Below are positions 4,964-13,775 of a DNA stretch of 20,594 nt, piece by piece. The position numbers and the translations under genes are program-made. The DNA is from CF-161 sp035638495. Its GTDB lineage: Bacteria; Chloroflexota; Dormibacteria; Dormibacterales; Dormibacteraceae. Numbering within the stretch: position 1 is the first letter of the stretch; each line of letters starts with the position of its first letter. The notes beneath the pieces were generated by a model, which was not told the origin of the DNA, made no database searches, and saw only the letters and a program-made list of their open reading frames with translations. The stretch spans positions 1 to 20,594 of the forward strand of contig DASQZW010000322.1 in the NCBI GenBank assembly GCA_035638495.1, given 5' to 3'.

Positions 4964-7339
4964 TCACGAGGCTAACCGAAGGCGGCCCCGAAGGCGACGC
5001 AGCAGCAGCGGTCGCAGCTCGTCCCAGGCCGTCAGCACGCCGGTGCGGCTGCCCGCGGCGACCTCGCGCGGCGCGTACGCCGCGACGGCGAACTTCTCCG
5101 CGAGCTCGCGCGCCGGTTTGGCCGCCTCCGGGATCTCGCGCGCCAGTCGCGCCCCGAACTCGTGCGGGGTCTCGCCCAGGTGGCTCTCCACCCCGGCCAG
5201 GCGCGAGAGGAGGGAGGTCCGTTTCCAGACGCCGCTCACAGTGCGGGGGCGCAGGTACCGCGTCGCCGCCAGCCAGACGACCACCAGCAGGCCCAGCAGC
5301 CCGACCAGCGCCCCCGGGAAGCCGCCCGGCACGTGGGACGCGACGCCGCCGCCGCCCCCCAGGCCCTGATCGCCGGCCAGCAGATCGCCCCGGTCCGGCC
5401 GTGCGTTCACCGCGCCCTCACCGCCGACGCCGGCGTCGCCGGCGGCGCAGATCTCGCTGTCCGTGGCGCACACCGCGCCGACGCTGCCGCGCGGGATCGG
5501 GAAGTACGTGCCGTCCGGGGTCGGCTCGAACGGGATCCAGCCGTAGCCCGGAAAGTACGCCTCGACCCACGTGTGGGCGTCGGACTCCTTCACCACGTAC
5601 TTGCCCAGCTTCTCGTCGTAGGAGCCGGGGCCGTAGCCGTTGACCAGCCTGGTCGGAATGCCCAGCGAGCGCAGCATGTCGCCCATCGCCGAGGCGAAGT
5701 ACTCGCAGTAGCCCTCTCTGGACTGGAACAGGAAGTACACGAGCGGGTCGGCGCCGGCGGGCGGCTCGGTCGGCGTCAGCGTGTACTGGTAGTTCGACCG
5801 CAGGTAGCTCTCGATGGCCGTCGCCTGGTCGTACGGGTTGTCCTTGCCCGCGGTGACGCGACGCGCTAGGTCCTGGATCTCCTTGAGCGAGGCCGGGGTG
5901 CGGTACGTCGTGCCCGAGATCGCCGGCGGTGTCGGGGCGTCGGGCGACGCCCGATACGCCGCCGCGAAGTTGCGGTAGGGGTCGAGCCACACGGGGTAGT
6001 CGGTCCCAGCGACGCGAAGCTGGTCCTCGGTCGCCGTCGAGTACGCGACGGTCACCTGGTAGTTGCCGGAGCCGCCGGTGCGGCCCGGCACCGAGAGGCG
6101 ATCGAGCGTGTCGACTCGCTCTGCCGGCACCAGGCCGGCGGGCGGCTGGAGGCCGCGAAAGTTGTGTGCGACCGCAGTGCGATCCGCCTTCTGGAGCGTG
6201 CCGGGATAGAACAGCACGTCGGTCGCTTTGTCCGGCGGCTTCAGCATCTGGATCTTGAACGAGCCGCCGGCCACCTGCTGGTAGGTCTCCGCGTACGGGG
6301 CGGAGGTCTCCTTCTCGACCTGCAGGTTGACGGCGCCCAGCTCGTTGTATCGCCAGGAGGCGCCTCCGACCCCGGTGGTGGTGGAATCCAGGTTGAAGCC
6401 GCGGAAGTAGCGGGGCCCTCCGTAGGAGCCGTTGATCGTGTACGTGAACACGATGCCGCTGGTCTTCTGGATCGGACCCGACAGGCGCGCGAGGGACGCG
6501 AGCCCGGTCGAGGTGCCGGCGGTGGCGCCGCTCCCGAACGCCACGGGGTGGTTCAGCCGCTGCTCCAGCTCGGCCCAGCCGCGAAAGCTGCCGTTCTCGA
6601 TGTCGACGGTGCGGTCCGCCGTGGTGAGCGGCGGCACGACCAGGCCGATGGCGATGACCGCCGCCATGACCACGACGCCGCTCTCCCAGAAGTCCCAGCG
6701 GGCGTCGCTGCTCAGCCGGACCCGCCGCTGGCCGGCGCTGTCGAGCTGCCGCAGGTAGCTGGTCCAGAGGAGGACGCCCAGCGTGAGGACCAGGAACGCG
6801 ACCACGTAGCCGTTCTGGTCGCTCGGGAAGTTGAGCACGTTCGTGGCGAACGCGGCGGCGCCCGGGACCAGGCCGAGCAGGGGCTGGCGCCACCGCAGGG
6901 AGCACCAGCTCAGCCAGCCGCCGACCACCCAGAACAGCAGGCAGAGCAGGTACAGGTAGAAGGAGGTGTCGTTCGCGGCGTCCCCGCTCGCGATCCGGCC
7001 CAGCCACACGCCCGCGAGGCGCAGCGGGTCGGAGGGGTCGTCCGGGTGCGTCCGCGCCAGCGTGCCGTGGGCCGCGATGTAGGCGGCCACCGGGCACAGC
7101 ACGAACCCGACGATCAGCGCCACCGACCACGGGATGCGGCGGATCACGGCCAGGATGCCCATCACCAGCGCGCCCACCAGAGCCAGGCTGGTCAGGCCGT
7201 CCGCCCCGGGCACCCACTGCGCGGCGACGGTCGAGTTGCCCAGGCAGAGGATGAGCAGGAAGACGAACACCGCGAGCGGCAGCGTTCCCGACGGCAGCCG
7301 CAGGCGCTGCGGGATCGACCTCGGCCAGGCAGCCAGCAT
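4964..7339 (-). CDS. Membrane transglutaminase-like protein (TgpA family)
   Basis: This 791-residue protein has about seven predicted membrane segments in residues 20-240 and a large extracytoplasmic region. The transglutaminase core has Cys545 in EGYCEYFASAM and His589 in DAHTWVEAYFPGYGW; the acid position reads FEPTP (Glu605), where many relatives have Asp. Another membrane helix lies near 680-702, with a cytoplasmic DUF4129-like tail. This is the layout of TgpA/YebA-type proteins, which occur next to DUF58 and MoxR genes, as here. Their substrates are poorly known, but an envelope role is likely. AGGGGG lies about 9 nt before the ATG at 7339, and DUF58 ends 13 nt upstream. A Gly-rich, low-complexity linker lies near residues 635-680. 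Confidence 0.9.
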   Translation of the reverse strand: MLAAWPRSIPQRLRLPSGTLPLAVFVFLLILCLGNSTVAAQWVPGADGLTSLALVGALVMGILAVIRRIPWSVALIVGFVLCPVAAYIAAHGTLARTHPDDPSDPLRLAGVWLGRIASGDAANDTSFYLYLLCLLFWVVGGWLSWCSLRWRQPLLGLVPGAAAFATNVLNFPSDQNGYVVAFLVLTLGVLLWTSYLRQLDSAGQRRVRLSSDARWDFWESGVVVMAAVIAIGLVVPPLTTADRTVDIENGSFRGWAELEQRLNHPVAFGSGATAGTSTGLASLARLSGPIQKTSGIVFTYTINGSYGGPRYFRGFNLDSTTTGVGGASWRYNELGAVNLQVEKETSAPYAETYQQVAGGSFKIQMLKPPDKATDVLFYPGTLQKADRTAVAHNFRGLQPPAGLVPAERVDTLDRLSVPGRTGGSGNYQVTVAYSTATEDQLRVAGTDYPVWLDPYRNFAAAYRASPDAPTPPAISGTTYRTPASLKEIQDLARRVTAGKDNPYDQATAIESYLRSNYQYTLTPTEPPAGADPLVYFLFQSREGYCEYFASAMGDMLRSLGIPTRLVNGYGPGSYDEKLGKYVVKESDAHTWVEAYFPGYGWIPFEPTPDGTYFPIPRGSVGAVCATDSEICAAGDAGVGGEGAVNARPDRGDLLAGDQGLGGGGGVASHVPGGFPGALVGLLGLLVVVWLAATRYLRPRTVSGVWKRTSLLSRLAGVESHLGETPHEFGARLAREIPEAAKPARELAEKFAVAAYAPREVAAGSRTGVLTAWDELRPLLLRRLRGRLRLAS

Positions 7340-7352
7340 GAGTTGTTGCCCC

Positions 7353-8543
7353 CTACACCAGGCGGACCGCGTCCCTGGTCCGCAGCAGCCGGGCGAAGTC
7401 GTCGCCCTTGCGGACGACGTACAGGTCGACGTCCGAGCCGAGGTCGAAGCTGAGGTTGGGCTCGGGAGCGCCGAAGCTCGACGCGTCGATGTAGAACGCC
7501 AGCAGCGAGGTCCCGCGGCCCCGGACGCCCTGCATGGTCCTCACCCAGCCCGGGTCGGGGCTCGGCGTGATGACGGCGATGGCGCGCCGCGGGAGACGGC
7601 GGATCCGGTCCCAGGCGAGCGCCTTGGCCAGCGGCTGCGGGCCGTCTGCCCGGGCCACCGCGAGATAGTCCAGGATGAGGCGGTCCTGCCGGACCGCTCG
7701 GTGGGGCTCGAGCAGCGTGCCCCTGGCGTCGTTGGCGATCAGGCCCACCTTGCGGCCTCGGTTGTGGATCTGCATCGCCACCGACGCCGCCAGGCTGACG
7801 GCGTACTCGACGCTGGACTCCTCGCCCTCGCCGCGGTGGACAGCCCGGTCGAGGTCGAGGACGATCCACAGGTCGGCGGTCAGCGGCTGCTCGAAGGTCT
7901 TGCTCATCAGCCGCTGGTGCTTGTGCGAGAGCGGCCAGTGGATGCGCCCGAACGAGTCGCCGGTCGTGTACTCGCGCACGCCGCCGGTCTCGGGCGGGTA
8001 GTCGGCCCAGTTGCCGAACCGCTGCGCGGTGCCCGCGTGCTGGGTCGCCGGCATCAGGAGCTCCGGCAGCGCCCGCACCCGCGGGTACACCAGGACCTGG
8101 TTCTTCTGGTTGAGCCGGACCTCCTGGCTGAAGAGGCCGAACGGCTCGCTCACGCGGACGAGCGTGGGGCCGAACGTGACCCACCCGCGCTGGCGGTACA
8201 CGCCCCTGGCCGTCCAGGTCACGGCCTGCCGGCCGAGGGAGACGACCCGGCCGGGCTGGTAGTCGCTGAGACGGCTGAGGTCCATCACCTCCACCCAGGG
8301 GGCGGGGACGCGGCCGTGCTTGCGCACCGTGAACGTCTCCTCGAACGACTCCCCCACGGTCGGGGTCCCGGCGTCCAGCGTCCGCTGGATGCGGATGCCG
8401 CGGGCGGCCATCCGGGGCCAGACCCAGGCCAGCGCGAAGAGGAGCACCAGTGCGTAGGCCAGCACGTAGGCCGGCTTGATCGCGGTCAGGTAGGCGAGGA
8501 GGAAGAGCAGTGCGAGGCTGAGGCCGAGGAGCGCACGGCTCAT
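7353..8543 (-). CDS. DUF58 domain-containing protein
   Basis: A 396-residue protein with two closely spaced N-terminal membrane helices (residues about 4-42), an extracytoplasmic beta-rich region and the DUF58 hallmark between residues 190 and 217 (REYTTGDSFGRIHW, followed by KTFEQP). The segment after it (DLWIVLDLD, 224-232) starts a von Willebrand A-like fold, in which the DxD residues could hold a metal ion. DUF58 proteins are almost always partnered with MoxR AAA+ ATPases. It lies 18 nt after the MoxR stop and 13 nt before the transglutaminase, so the three genes form a standard operon. No strong ribosome-binding site is visible before the ATG. Confidence 0.92.
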   Translation of the reverse strand: MSRALLGLSLALLFLLAYLTAIKPAYVLAYALVLLFALAWVWPRMAARGIRIQRTLDAGTPTVGESFEETFTVRKHGRVPAPWVEVMDLSRLSDYQPGRVVSLGRQAVTWTARGVYRQRGWVTFGPTLVRVSEPFGLFSQEVRLNQKNQVLVYPRVRALPELLMPATQHAGTAQRFGNWADYPPETGGVREYTTGDSFGRIHWPLSHKHQRLMSKTFEQPLTADLWIVLDLDRAVHRGEGEESSVEYAVSLAASVAMQIHNRGRKVGLIANDARGTLLEPHRAVRQDRLILDYLAVARADGPQPLAKALAWDRIRRLPRRAIAVITPSPDPGWVRTMQGVRGRGTSLLAFYIDASSFGAPEPNLSFDLGSDVDLYVVRKGDDFARLLRTRDAVRLV

Positions 8544-8561
8544 CGGACCCGGACCGAACCC

Positions 8562-9539
<978 letters not shown>

Positions 9540-9557
9540 ACCCGTCCTCCGCCTCCT

Positions 9558-9578
9558 CCCCTCATCGAGGGGATTATA
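9558..9578 (-). promoter_or_regulatory. MoxR operon promoter with inverted repeat at the start site
   Basis: On the minus strand a consensus TATAAT occupies 9578-9573, with a poor -35 (TTTTCC near 9600-9595, 16-nt spacing). Immediately downstream, CCCCTC (9558-9563) and GAGGGG (9567-9572) form a 6-bp inverted repeat with a 3-nt centre, overlapping the expected start of transcription. It could be an operator or a short hairpin at the 5' end of the mRNA. Confidence 0.55.
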
Positions 9579-9628
9579 TGGACGCCAGCCTGACGGAAAA
9601 GCGTAACGAACTTGGCCGGTCCCCCCGT

Positions 9629-9658
9629 TTGACATCTTCTTGAGAAGTTTGTTAGGGT
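9629..9658 (+). promoter_or_regulatory. Promoter of the LysM-CHAP gene with a palindrome in the spacer
   Basis: A perfect TTGACA (9629-9634) is followed 18 nt later by TAGGGT (9653-9658), which fits the TANNNT -10 pattern of high-GC bacteria. The spacer holds the palindrome CTTCT-TG-AGAAG (9636-9647), in the right place for a repressor operator. The resulting leader would be about 50 nt and contains CCCGT/ACGGG (9662-9666 and 9681-9685), a weak hairpin. Confidence 0.55.
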
Positions 9659-9715
9659 TGCCCCCGTCAATTTTTCGCTCACGGGAGGGCGGATCTGACA
9701 GGGGGGTAGAAGAAG

Positions 9716-10627
9716 TTGACGGTATTGCACCGCTACTTTGTGCACACCGTGGTGCTCATTGTGGCGATCGGGCTCTCCGGCTACGCGTCGATAGCCAAGG
9801 GCCTGCCTCAGGCCGCCAGCCTGCGCCTCGGGGTGGTCAACGCACAGGGTGAAGCCTTCGGCCAGGGAGGCACGGCGGCGACCGTCGAGCTGGGCCGGTC
9901 GGGGGCGATCATCAAGCCCATCGCCATCCCGGCCAGCGCCCCCGTCCAGCACACGCCCACCCGATACACCGTGCGGGCCGGCGAGGACGTCTACGCCATC
10001 GCCAAGAAGTTCAACGTCAGCGCGGACGAGCTGCGCTGGTCCAACCCGGCCACCCTGACCAAGACGGACCTCGTGAAGACGGGCGACCAGCTGATGATCC
10101 CGCCCATCCAGGGTGTCGTGGTGGTCGTCAAGCCGAGCGACACGCCGGAAGCGATCGCCGCGGCCTACAAGGTCGACCCGCAGGCGATCATCGACTTCAA
10201 CTACCTCCGCAACCCCACCCTCAATCCCGGCGACGTGCTGGTCATCCCGAACGGCCGGGGACCGCTGCTGTTCCCGCGGCGGGCGTCGGACAACCCACCT
10301 GCCCTGGGGCCGTACGCCAACGCGAAGTTCACCTACGGCCAGTGCACCTGGTACGTCGCCAGCCGGCGGTACGTGCCGTGGACCGGCGACGCCTGGATGT
10401 GGTGGGGCAACGCCAGGGCCATGGGCTTCGCCGAGGGGCAGGTGCCCGAGCCGGGGGCGATCATGGTCACCTGGGAGAGCCTGATCTACGGCCACGTGGC
10501 CTACGTGGAGCAGGTCAACGCCGACGGCTCCTTCGTGGTCTCGGAGATGAACTTCAAGGCCTGGGACGTGATCGACACCCGGGTGCTCCACGTCAGGGAC
10601 GTCCCCCTCATCGGCTTCATCTACTGA
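9716..10627 (+). CDS. Secreted/anchored peptidoglycan hydrolase: two LysM repeats plus CHAP domain
   Basis: A 303-residue protein with a hydrophobic N-terminal segment (residues about 10-25, signal peptide or anchor), a linker, LysM repeats at about 84-129 (YTVRAGEDVYAIAKKFNVS) and 135-178, and a C-terminal CHAP domain from about 195. The CHAP nucleophile is Cys210 in YGQCTWYVA and the base is His260 in YGHVAYVEQ; GSFVVSEMN supplies the polar residue. It should bind peptidoglycan through LysM and cut stem peptides or crossbridges outside the cell. TTG at 9716 is the best start: a GGGGGG run lies 9 nt before it and the hydrophobic segment follows at once. It diverges from the MoxR operon and ends 8 nt from the convergent RadC gene. 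Confidence 0.93.
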   Translation: MTVLHRYFVHTVVLIVAIGLSGYASIAKGLPQAASLRLGVVNAQGEAFGQGGTAATVELGRSGAIIKPIAIPASAPVQHTPTRYTVRAGEDVYAIAKKFNVSADELRWSNPATLTKTDLVKTGDQLMIPPIQGVVVVVKPSDTPEAIAAAYKVDPQAIIDFNYLRNPTLNPGDVLVIPNGRGPLLFPRRASDNPPALGPYANAKFTYGQCTWYVASRRYVPWTGDAWMWWGNARAMGFAEGQVPEPGAIMVTWESLIYGHVAYVEQVNADGSFVVSEMNFKAWDVIDTRVLHVRDVPLIGFIY

Positions 10628-10635
10628 GGGGACGC

Positions 10636-11253
10636 TCATCCGGCGAGCAGGAGTCCGGCCTCGGCAAAGCTGAAGTAGCTCCGCCGGGTGACGACCAGGT
10701 GGTCCAGCACCTGGATGCCGAGGACCGCGCCCGCCCGCGCCATCAGCCGCGTGAACGCCCGGTCCTCGGAGCTCGGCTCCGGGTCCCCCGAGGGGTGGTT
10801 GTGCGCCAGTGCGATCGCCACCGCCCGGCGGCGGATGGCGGGCGCGAACACCTCGCGAGCGGTCACACCGACGTGCATCACGCCGCCTGACGCGACCTGG
10901 CACAGGTCGCCCAGAAGGCCGAGGCGAGCGTCCAGCGTCAGCACGGCCAGCATTTCGACCGGCGAGGCCCGGAGCCGCTCGAGGTGGGGCAGGAAGTGCT
11001 CCGGCCGCTCGCACGTGTCCCGCGGGGCGGCCGCGGCCGGCTGGAACCGGCGCGCCAGCTCGGCGGCCGCGAGGAGCCGCCGCCGGGCCGCGGGACGCAG
11101 GCCCAGCGTCGCAAGCTCGCCGCCGTCGGCGTCCAGGAGCGCGGCCACGGGCACCCGTTCCAGGCCGGCCGCCGCCGCGGGCCCCAGCAGGTCGGCGATC
11201 AGCCGCCGGTCGTCCATGGTCGCGAGGGCGGCGGGCGGCGCTGCGGCGGGCAT
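10636..11253 (-). CDS. radC: RadC-family (UPF0758) JAB/MPN-domain protein
   Basis: The C-terminal half is a RadC JAMM domain: HNHPSGDPEPSSED (residues 151-164) gives His151, His153 and Asp164 as metal ligands, with Glu100 as the probable catalytic acid, followed by GIQVLDHLVV. The N-terminal helix-hairpin-helix part is reduced and reads LATLGLRPAARRRLLAAAEL. With 205 residues it is slightly short for RadC (about 225). The family's function remains unsettled; a direct repair role has been questioned. ATG at 11253 is preferred because TACCGT (11266-11261) ends 7 nt before it, with TTGTGC 17 nt further upstream; ATG at 11217 is the alternative. Longer upstream frames run into the hydrolase gene. 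Confidence 0.85.
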   Translation of the reverse strand: MPAAAPPAALATMDDRRLIADLLGPAAAAGLERVPVAALLDADGGELATLGLRPAARRRLLAAAELARRFQPAAAAPRDTCERPEHFLPHLERLRASPVEMLAVLTLDARLGLLGDLCQVASGGVMHVGVTAREVFAPAIRRRAVAIALAHNHPSGDPEPSSEDRAFTRLMARAGAVLGIQVLDHLVVTRRSYFSFAEAGLLLAG

Positions 11254-11260
11254 GCCCGCC

Positions 11261-11266
11261 ACGGTA
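11261..11266 (-). promoter_or_regulatory. Candidate -10 of the radC gene (leaderless start)
   Basis: TACCGT on the minus strand is followed by 7 nt and then the ATG at 11253, and is preceded at 17 nt by TTGTGC (three of six matches to the -35 consensus). This would give a transcript beginning at or within a base or two of the start codon. Confidence 0.35.
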
Positions 11267-11508
11267 CGGGCACGCGGACGGGAGCACAAGCCGTGTCCTG
11301 TTAAGCGCCGACCGCGCACGGTCTCGGGCTGCGGCTTCGAACTGGCAGGCCAGGCGTCGGTATCGCGTGCGTGGGCGAGTTCGGGTGCTGATGCCGTCAG
11401 CAGCGGCCGGCGGCGCGGTTTGCTGCGCTTGAGAGTCCCCTCAGCCGCCCGATGACGACACTCAGGCGCAGCAACGCACGGTTTCGGTCTGCATGCGACC
11501 CAGTTGCG
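11267..11508. other. Intergenic stretch upstream of radC with an imperfect direct repeat
   Basis: Of the 298-nt gap between radC and the hydrolase gene, this part holds no frame with a ribosome-binding site or family resemblance and no recognisable RNA gene. Two 18-nt segments beginning CGCACGGT, at 11315-11332 and 11475-11492, match at 16 of 18 positions, 160 nt apart. GCTGA/TCAGC (around 11390-11405) could form a small hairpin. Confidence 0.4.
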
Positions 11509-11528
11509 GGTGGCGCTCCGCGCCCACC
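11509..11528 (-). terminator. Possible terminator of the hydrolase gene
   Basis: GGTGGCGC and GCGCCCACC pair around a 3-nt TCC loop with one bulged base. The hairpin lies about 24 nt beyond the hydrolase stop on the minus strand. There is no U-tract. Confidence 0.35.
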
Positions 11529-11551
11529 TTGGCCCGAACTCGCCGACCCGG

Positions 11552-12490
11552 CTACGAGACCTCTTCGTCCTCGTCGCCGACCAGGCGGAGCTGGCCGGCC
11601 GCCTTGAGGCCCAGGTTCCGGGCGAAGAACCCCGCCACCCGCTCGACGTAGAGCGAGCGGTCCGCGAAGTAGCCGCCCGTGTGGGGAGCGCCCTGCACGA
11701 TCCAGATCTCACGCGGCCCGCGGTACGCGTCGTAGAGCCGGCGCGAGTGCTGCGGCGCCGTGGTCACGTCCGCCGCGCCGTGGATGAAGAAGAGCGGCCG
11801 GGGCTCCAGGCCGCTCAGCACCGCGATCGGGCTCGCGTCGGCCAGGCGGACGCCGTGGCGGAGCCGCATCCACGCCGACACCGCCATCACGAAGGGGGAG
11901 CCGGGCAGGAGCGCGTAGCGGCGCACGTTCTCACGCACCACCTGGCGGAGGTCCGCGTACGGGCTGTCCAGCACCAGCGCCTCGACGGACGGGTCGCCGG
12001 CCGCGCCGAGGAGGCTGACCACCGCGCCCATCGAGTAGCCGAGCAGGCCGATCTTCGCGCCCCGCACGTGGCGCCGCGCGAACGCGATCGCCTCGGCCAG
12101 CTCCTGCACCTCGCGCACGCCCATCGTGATGAGCGCGCGGTCGCTCGCGGGCATGCCCCGGTACGAGTAGCAGAGGACGTTGAAGCCCTTCCGCCACAGG
12201 CCCACGGCGATGCCCAGCAGATCCTGCCGGCGGGCCTTGTGCCCCGGGCTGATGACGATGACCTGCGGCGAGGCGGTCTGCCGGAAGAACCAGGCCCCGA
12301 ACGCCACCCCGTCCACAGTCGCCAGGTCGACCTCCTCGTAGTCGGCCTGGAACTCCCACGGCGTGAACATGAAGTCGTCGAACGGGTTCGTGCGGCCCGG
12401 GACGAAGAGACGCCGGTAGAGCACCACGGACAGCGTCACGTACGCCACGAGCGGGATTCCCAGCAGGATCCCGAGGACCAGATAGGGCAT
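11552..12490 (-). CDS. Membrane-anchored alpha/beta hydrolase (BEM46/ABHD13-like)
   Basis: A 312-residue protein with one N-terminal membrane helix (residues about 3-25) and an alpha/beta-hydrolase fold. The nucleophile elbow is GYSMGA with Ser153; Asp241 in HGAADVTT and His270 in GAPHTGGY complete the triad. SPGHKARRQD near residue 81 is the oxyanion-loop region, and the YRG strand follows at 110. This layout matches the DUF-type serine hydrolases grouped with ABHD13/BEM46, usually esterases or thioesterases of unknown substrate. The catalytic domain could face either side of the membrane. It begins 44 nt after the adenosyltransferase stop, and an inverted repeat CGACGT/ACGTCG (12498-12503 and 12511-12516) sits just upstream of the ATG; no clear ribosome-binding site is seen. 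Confidence 0.88.
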   Translation of the reverse strand: MPYLVLGILLGIPLVAYVTLSVVLYRRLFVPGRTNPFDDFMFTPWEFQADYEEVDLATVDGVAFGAWFFRQTASPQVIVISPGHKARRQDLLGIAVGLWRKGFNVLCYSYRGMPASDRALITMGVREVQELAEAIAFARRHVRGAKIGLLGYSMGAVVSLLGAAGDPSVEALVLDSPYADLRQVVRENVRRYALLPGSPFVMAVSAWMRLRHGVRLADASPIAVLSGLEPRPLFFIHGAADVTTAPQHSRRLYDAYRGPREIWIVQGAPHTGGYFADRSLYVERVAGFFARNLGLKAAGQLRLVGDEDEEVS

Positions 12491-12534
12491 CGGAGCTCGA
12501 CGTGAAGTCTACGTCGCGGCAGGACCGGCAGGGG

Positions 12535-13098
12535 TCAGGCCCGGGCCGACTTCGCCCGCACCCCCGCCCGCGCCTCCTCGTAGCGCCCGAGCACGAAGAG
12601 CAGCAGGCTGAGCCGGTTCAGATAGCGGCGCGCCTCGTCGTTGTCCAGGCCGCCCTCGCGAAGCAGCGTGACGCAGCGGCGCTCGGCCCGGCGCACGATC
12701 GTCCGCGCCAGGTCGAGCGCGCCTGACGCCGGGGTCGCGCCGGGCAGGATGAAGCCCTCGGGCATCGTGACCTCGGCCTCGAGCTCGGCGAGGAGCGCGT
12801 CCAGGCCGGCGACGTCCCCACGCGAGGTCCTGCCGAAGCGCCCCGGCGAGGACGGGTTGGTGGCCAGCTCGGCACCCAGCCGGTAGAGGTCGCGCTGGAG
12901 CCGCTCGGCAATCTCCGCCACGCGCGCGTCCGCCGTCAGCGCCCTGGCCAGCCCGATCGCGCTCGACGCCTCGTCAACCGTGCCATAGGCCTCGATCCGG
13001 AGGTCGTCCTTTGGCGCGCGGCCGCCTCCGAGGAGGCCGGTGGTGCCGTCGTCCCCGCCGCCCGCGAGCTCGTGCATCGCCTTCTTCCGATCGGGCAC
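12535..13098 (-). CDS. ATP:cob(I)alamin adenosyltransferase, PduO type
   Basis: This 187-residue protein transfers the adenosyl group of ATP to cob(I)alamin, giving adenosylcobalamin. The N-terminal ATP-binding loop GGGDDGTTGLLGGGRAPKDD (residues 13-32) is followed by EAYGTVDEASSAIG (36-49). LPGATPASGALDLART and RRAERR lie in the middle, and the cobalamin-facing YLNRLSLLLFVLGR near the C-terminus; all are PduO-family hallmarks. The GTG at 13098 was taken as the start because TAGAGT on this strand (13110-13105) ends 6 nt before it. An ATG at 13077 is possible and would trim seven residues. It is transcribed away from the TenA pair. Confidence 0.92.
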   Translation of the reverse strand: MPDRKKAMHELAGGGDDGTTGLLGGGRAPKDDLRIEAYGTVDEASSAIGLARALTADARVAEIAERLQRDLYRLGAELATNPSSPGRFGRTSRGDVAGLDALLAELEAEVTMPEGFILPGATPASGALDLARTIVRRAERRCVTLLREGGLDNDEARRYLNRLSLLLFVLGRYEEARAGVRAKSARA

Positions 13099-13103
13099 AG
13101 ACC

Positions 13104-13110
13104 TACTCTA
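13104..13110. promoter_or_regulatory. Overlapping divergent -10 boxes
   Basis: TACTCTA gives TACTCT on the plus strand (13104-13109) and TAGAGT on the minus strand (13110-13105). Each is followed by exactly 6 nt and then a GTG (13116 plus, 13098 minus), so both transcripts would be leaderless. No Shine-Dalgarno precedes either start. Confidence 0.5.
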
Positions 13111-13115
13111 TGCTC

Positions 13116-13775
13116 GTGACCGTGGCCGCCGAGACGCTCGTCGAGGAGATCCGCGCGGACCTTGCGCCGGTCCACGGCCAGCTGCTCGGCCACCCGTACG
13201 TGGCCGCCGTCGAGGAGGGCCTGATCCAGCTGGAGCAGCTGCGCCCGTTCGCGTGCGAGCAGCACGCGATCATCTCGAGCGACCTGCGCAGCGTCGCGCA
13301 CCTCGTCAGCCGCTTCGGCGGCGACTTCTTCCTGGACGTGCTGGCCGGCGAGCAAGCCGCGCTGCAGGCGCTGGGCACGTTCGAGACGACGCTCGGCCTG
13401 GACGCAGACGACCTGGAGGCGTACGAGCCGCTCCTCGGCGCGCACGCGTACACCGCTTACATGTGCTGGATGGCCGCGTACGCCTCGGACGCGGAGGTGG
13501 CGGCCGCGTACCTCGTCAACTTCCCGGCATGGGGCGAGAGCTGCGCCCGCCTCAGCCGCGCCCTGACCGGCCGATACGGGTTGACGCCGGACCAGGTGCA
13601 CTTCTTCGACCTGTTCGCCGAGCCGGACGGCGACTTCGAGCAGGGCGCCCTGGCGGTGATCGCCGCCGGCCTGGAGCGCGGCGTGCCGGAGCGCCGGCTG
13701 CGGCGGGCGGCCCGCCTGCTCCAGGGCTACGAACTCCTGTACTGGGACGCGCTGCTCGGTGAGCTTCAGCGCTGA
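13116..13775 (+). CDS. TenA/PqqC-superfamily protein, divergent copy
   Basis: A 219-residue all-helical protein of the haem-oxygenase-like TENA/THI-4/PqqC superfamily. It keeps the overall pattern (FACEQHAIISSDLRS in the second helix, AHAYTAYMCWMAAYA in the middle, GYELLYWDAL near the end, with the conserved glutamate). It lacks the cysteine of thiaminase II: the segment that aligns with LLPCMWGF in the next gene reads YLVNFPAWGESC. The catalytic aspartate position appears to be Glu in CEQHAI. It is therefore probably not an ordinary thiaminase II. An ATG at 13110 directly abuts the -10 and is an alternative start. The 3' end overlaps the next TenA gene by 17 nt, so the two are co-translated. 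Confidence 0.8.
   Translation: MTVAAETLVEEIRADLAPVHGQLLGHPYVAAVEEGLIQLEQLRPFACEQHAIISSDLRSVAHLVSRFGGDFFLDVLAGEQAALQALGTFETTLGLDADDLEAYEPLLGAHAYTAYMCWMAAYASDAEVAAAYLVNFPAWGESCARLSRALTGRYGLTPDQVHFFDLFAEPDGDFEQGALAVIAAGLERGVPERRLRRAARLLQGYELLYWDALLGELQR

Noticed and set aside
9540..9635. N-terminal extension of MoxR
   Set aside because: It would cover the TATAAT and the inverted repeat; the ATG at 9539 has its own GGAGG.
9659..9715. A c-di-AMP-type riboswitch upstream of the wall hydrolase
   Set aside because: Such switches are common before LysM/CHAP genes, but the leader is only about 50 nt and lacks the expected conserved segments.
11500..11551. tRNA-like or small RNA fold near the hydrolase 3' end
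   Set aside because: No cloverleaf arms or T-loop sequence; only one short bulged hairpin.
13744..13760. Frameshift between the two TenA genes, making one fused protein
   Set aside because: Both proteins have complete family length and their own termini; a 17-nt overlap is a normal operon junction.
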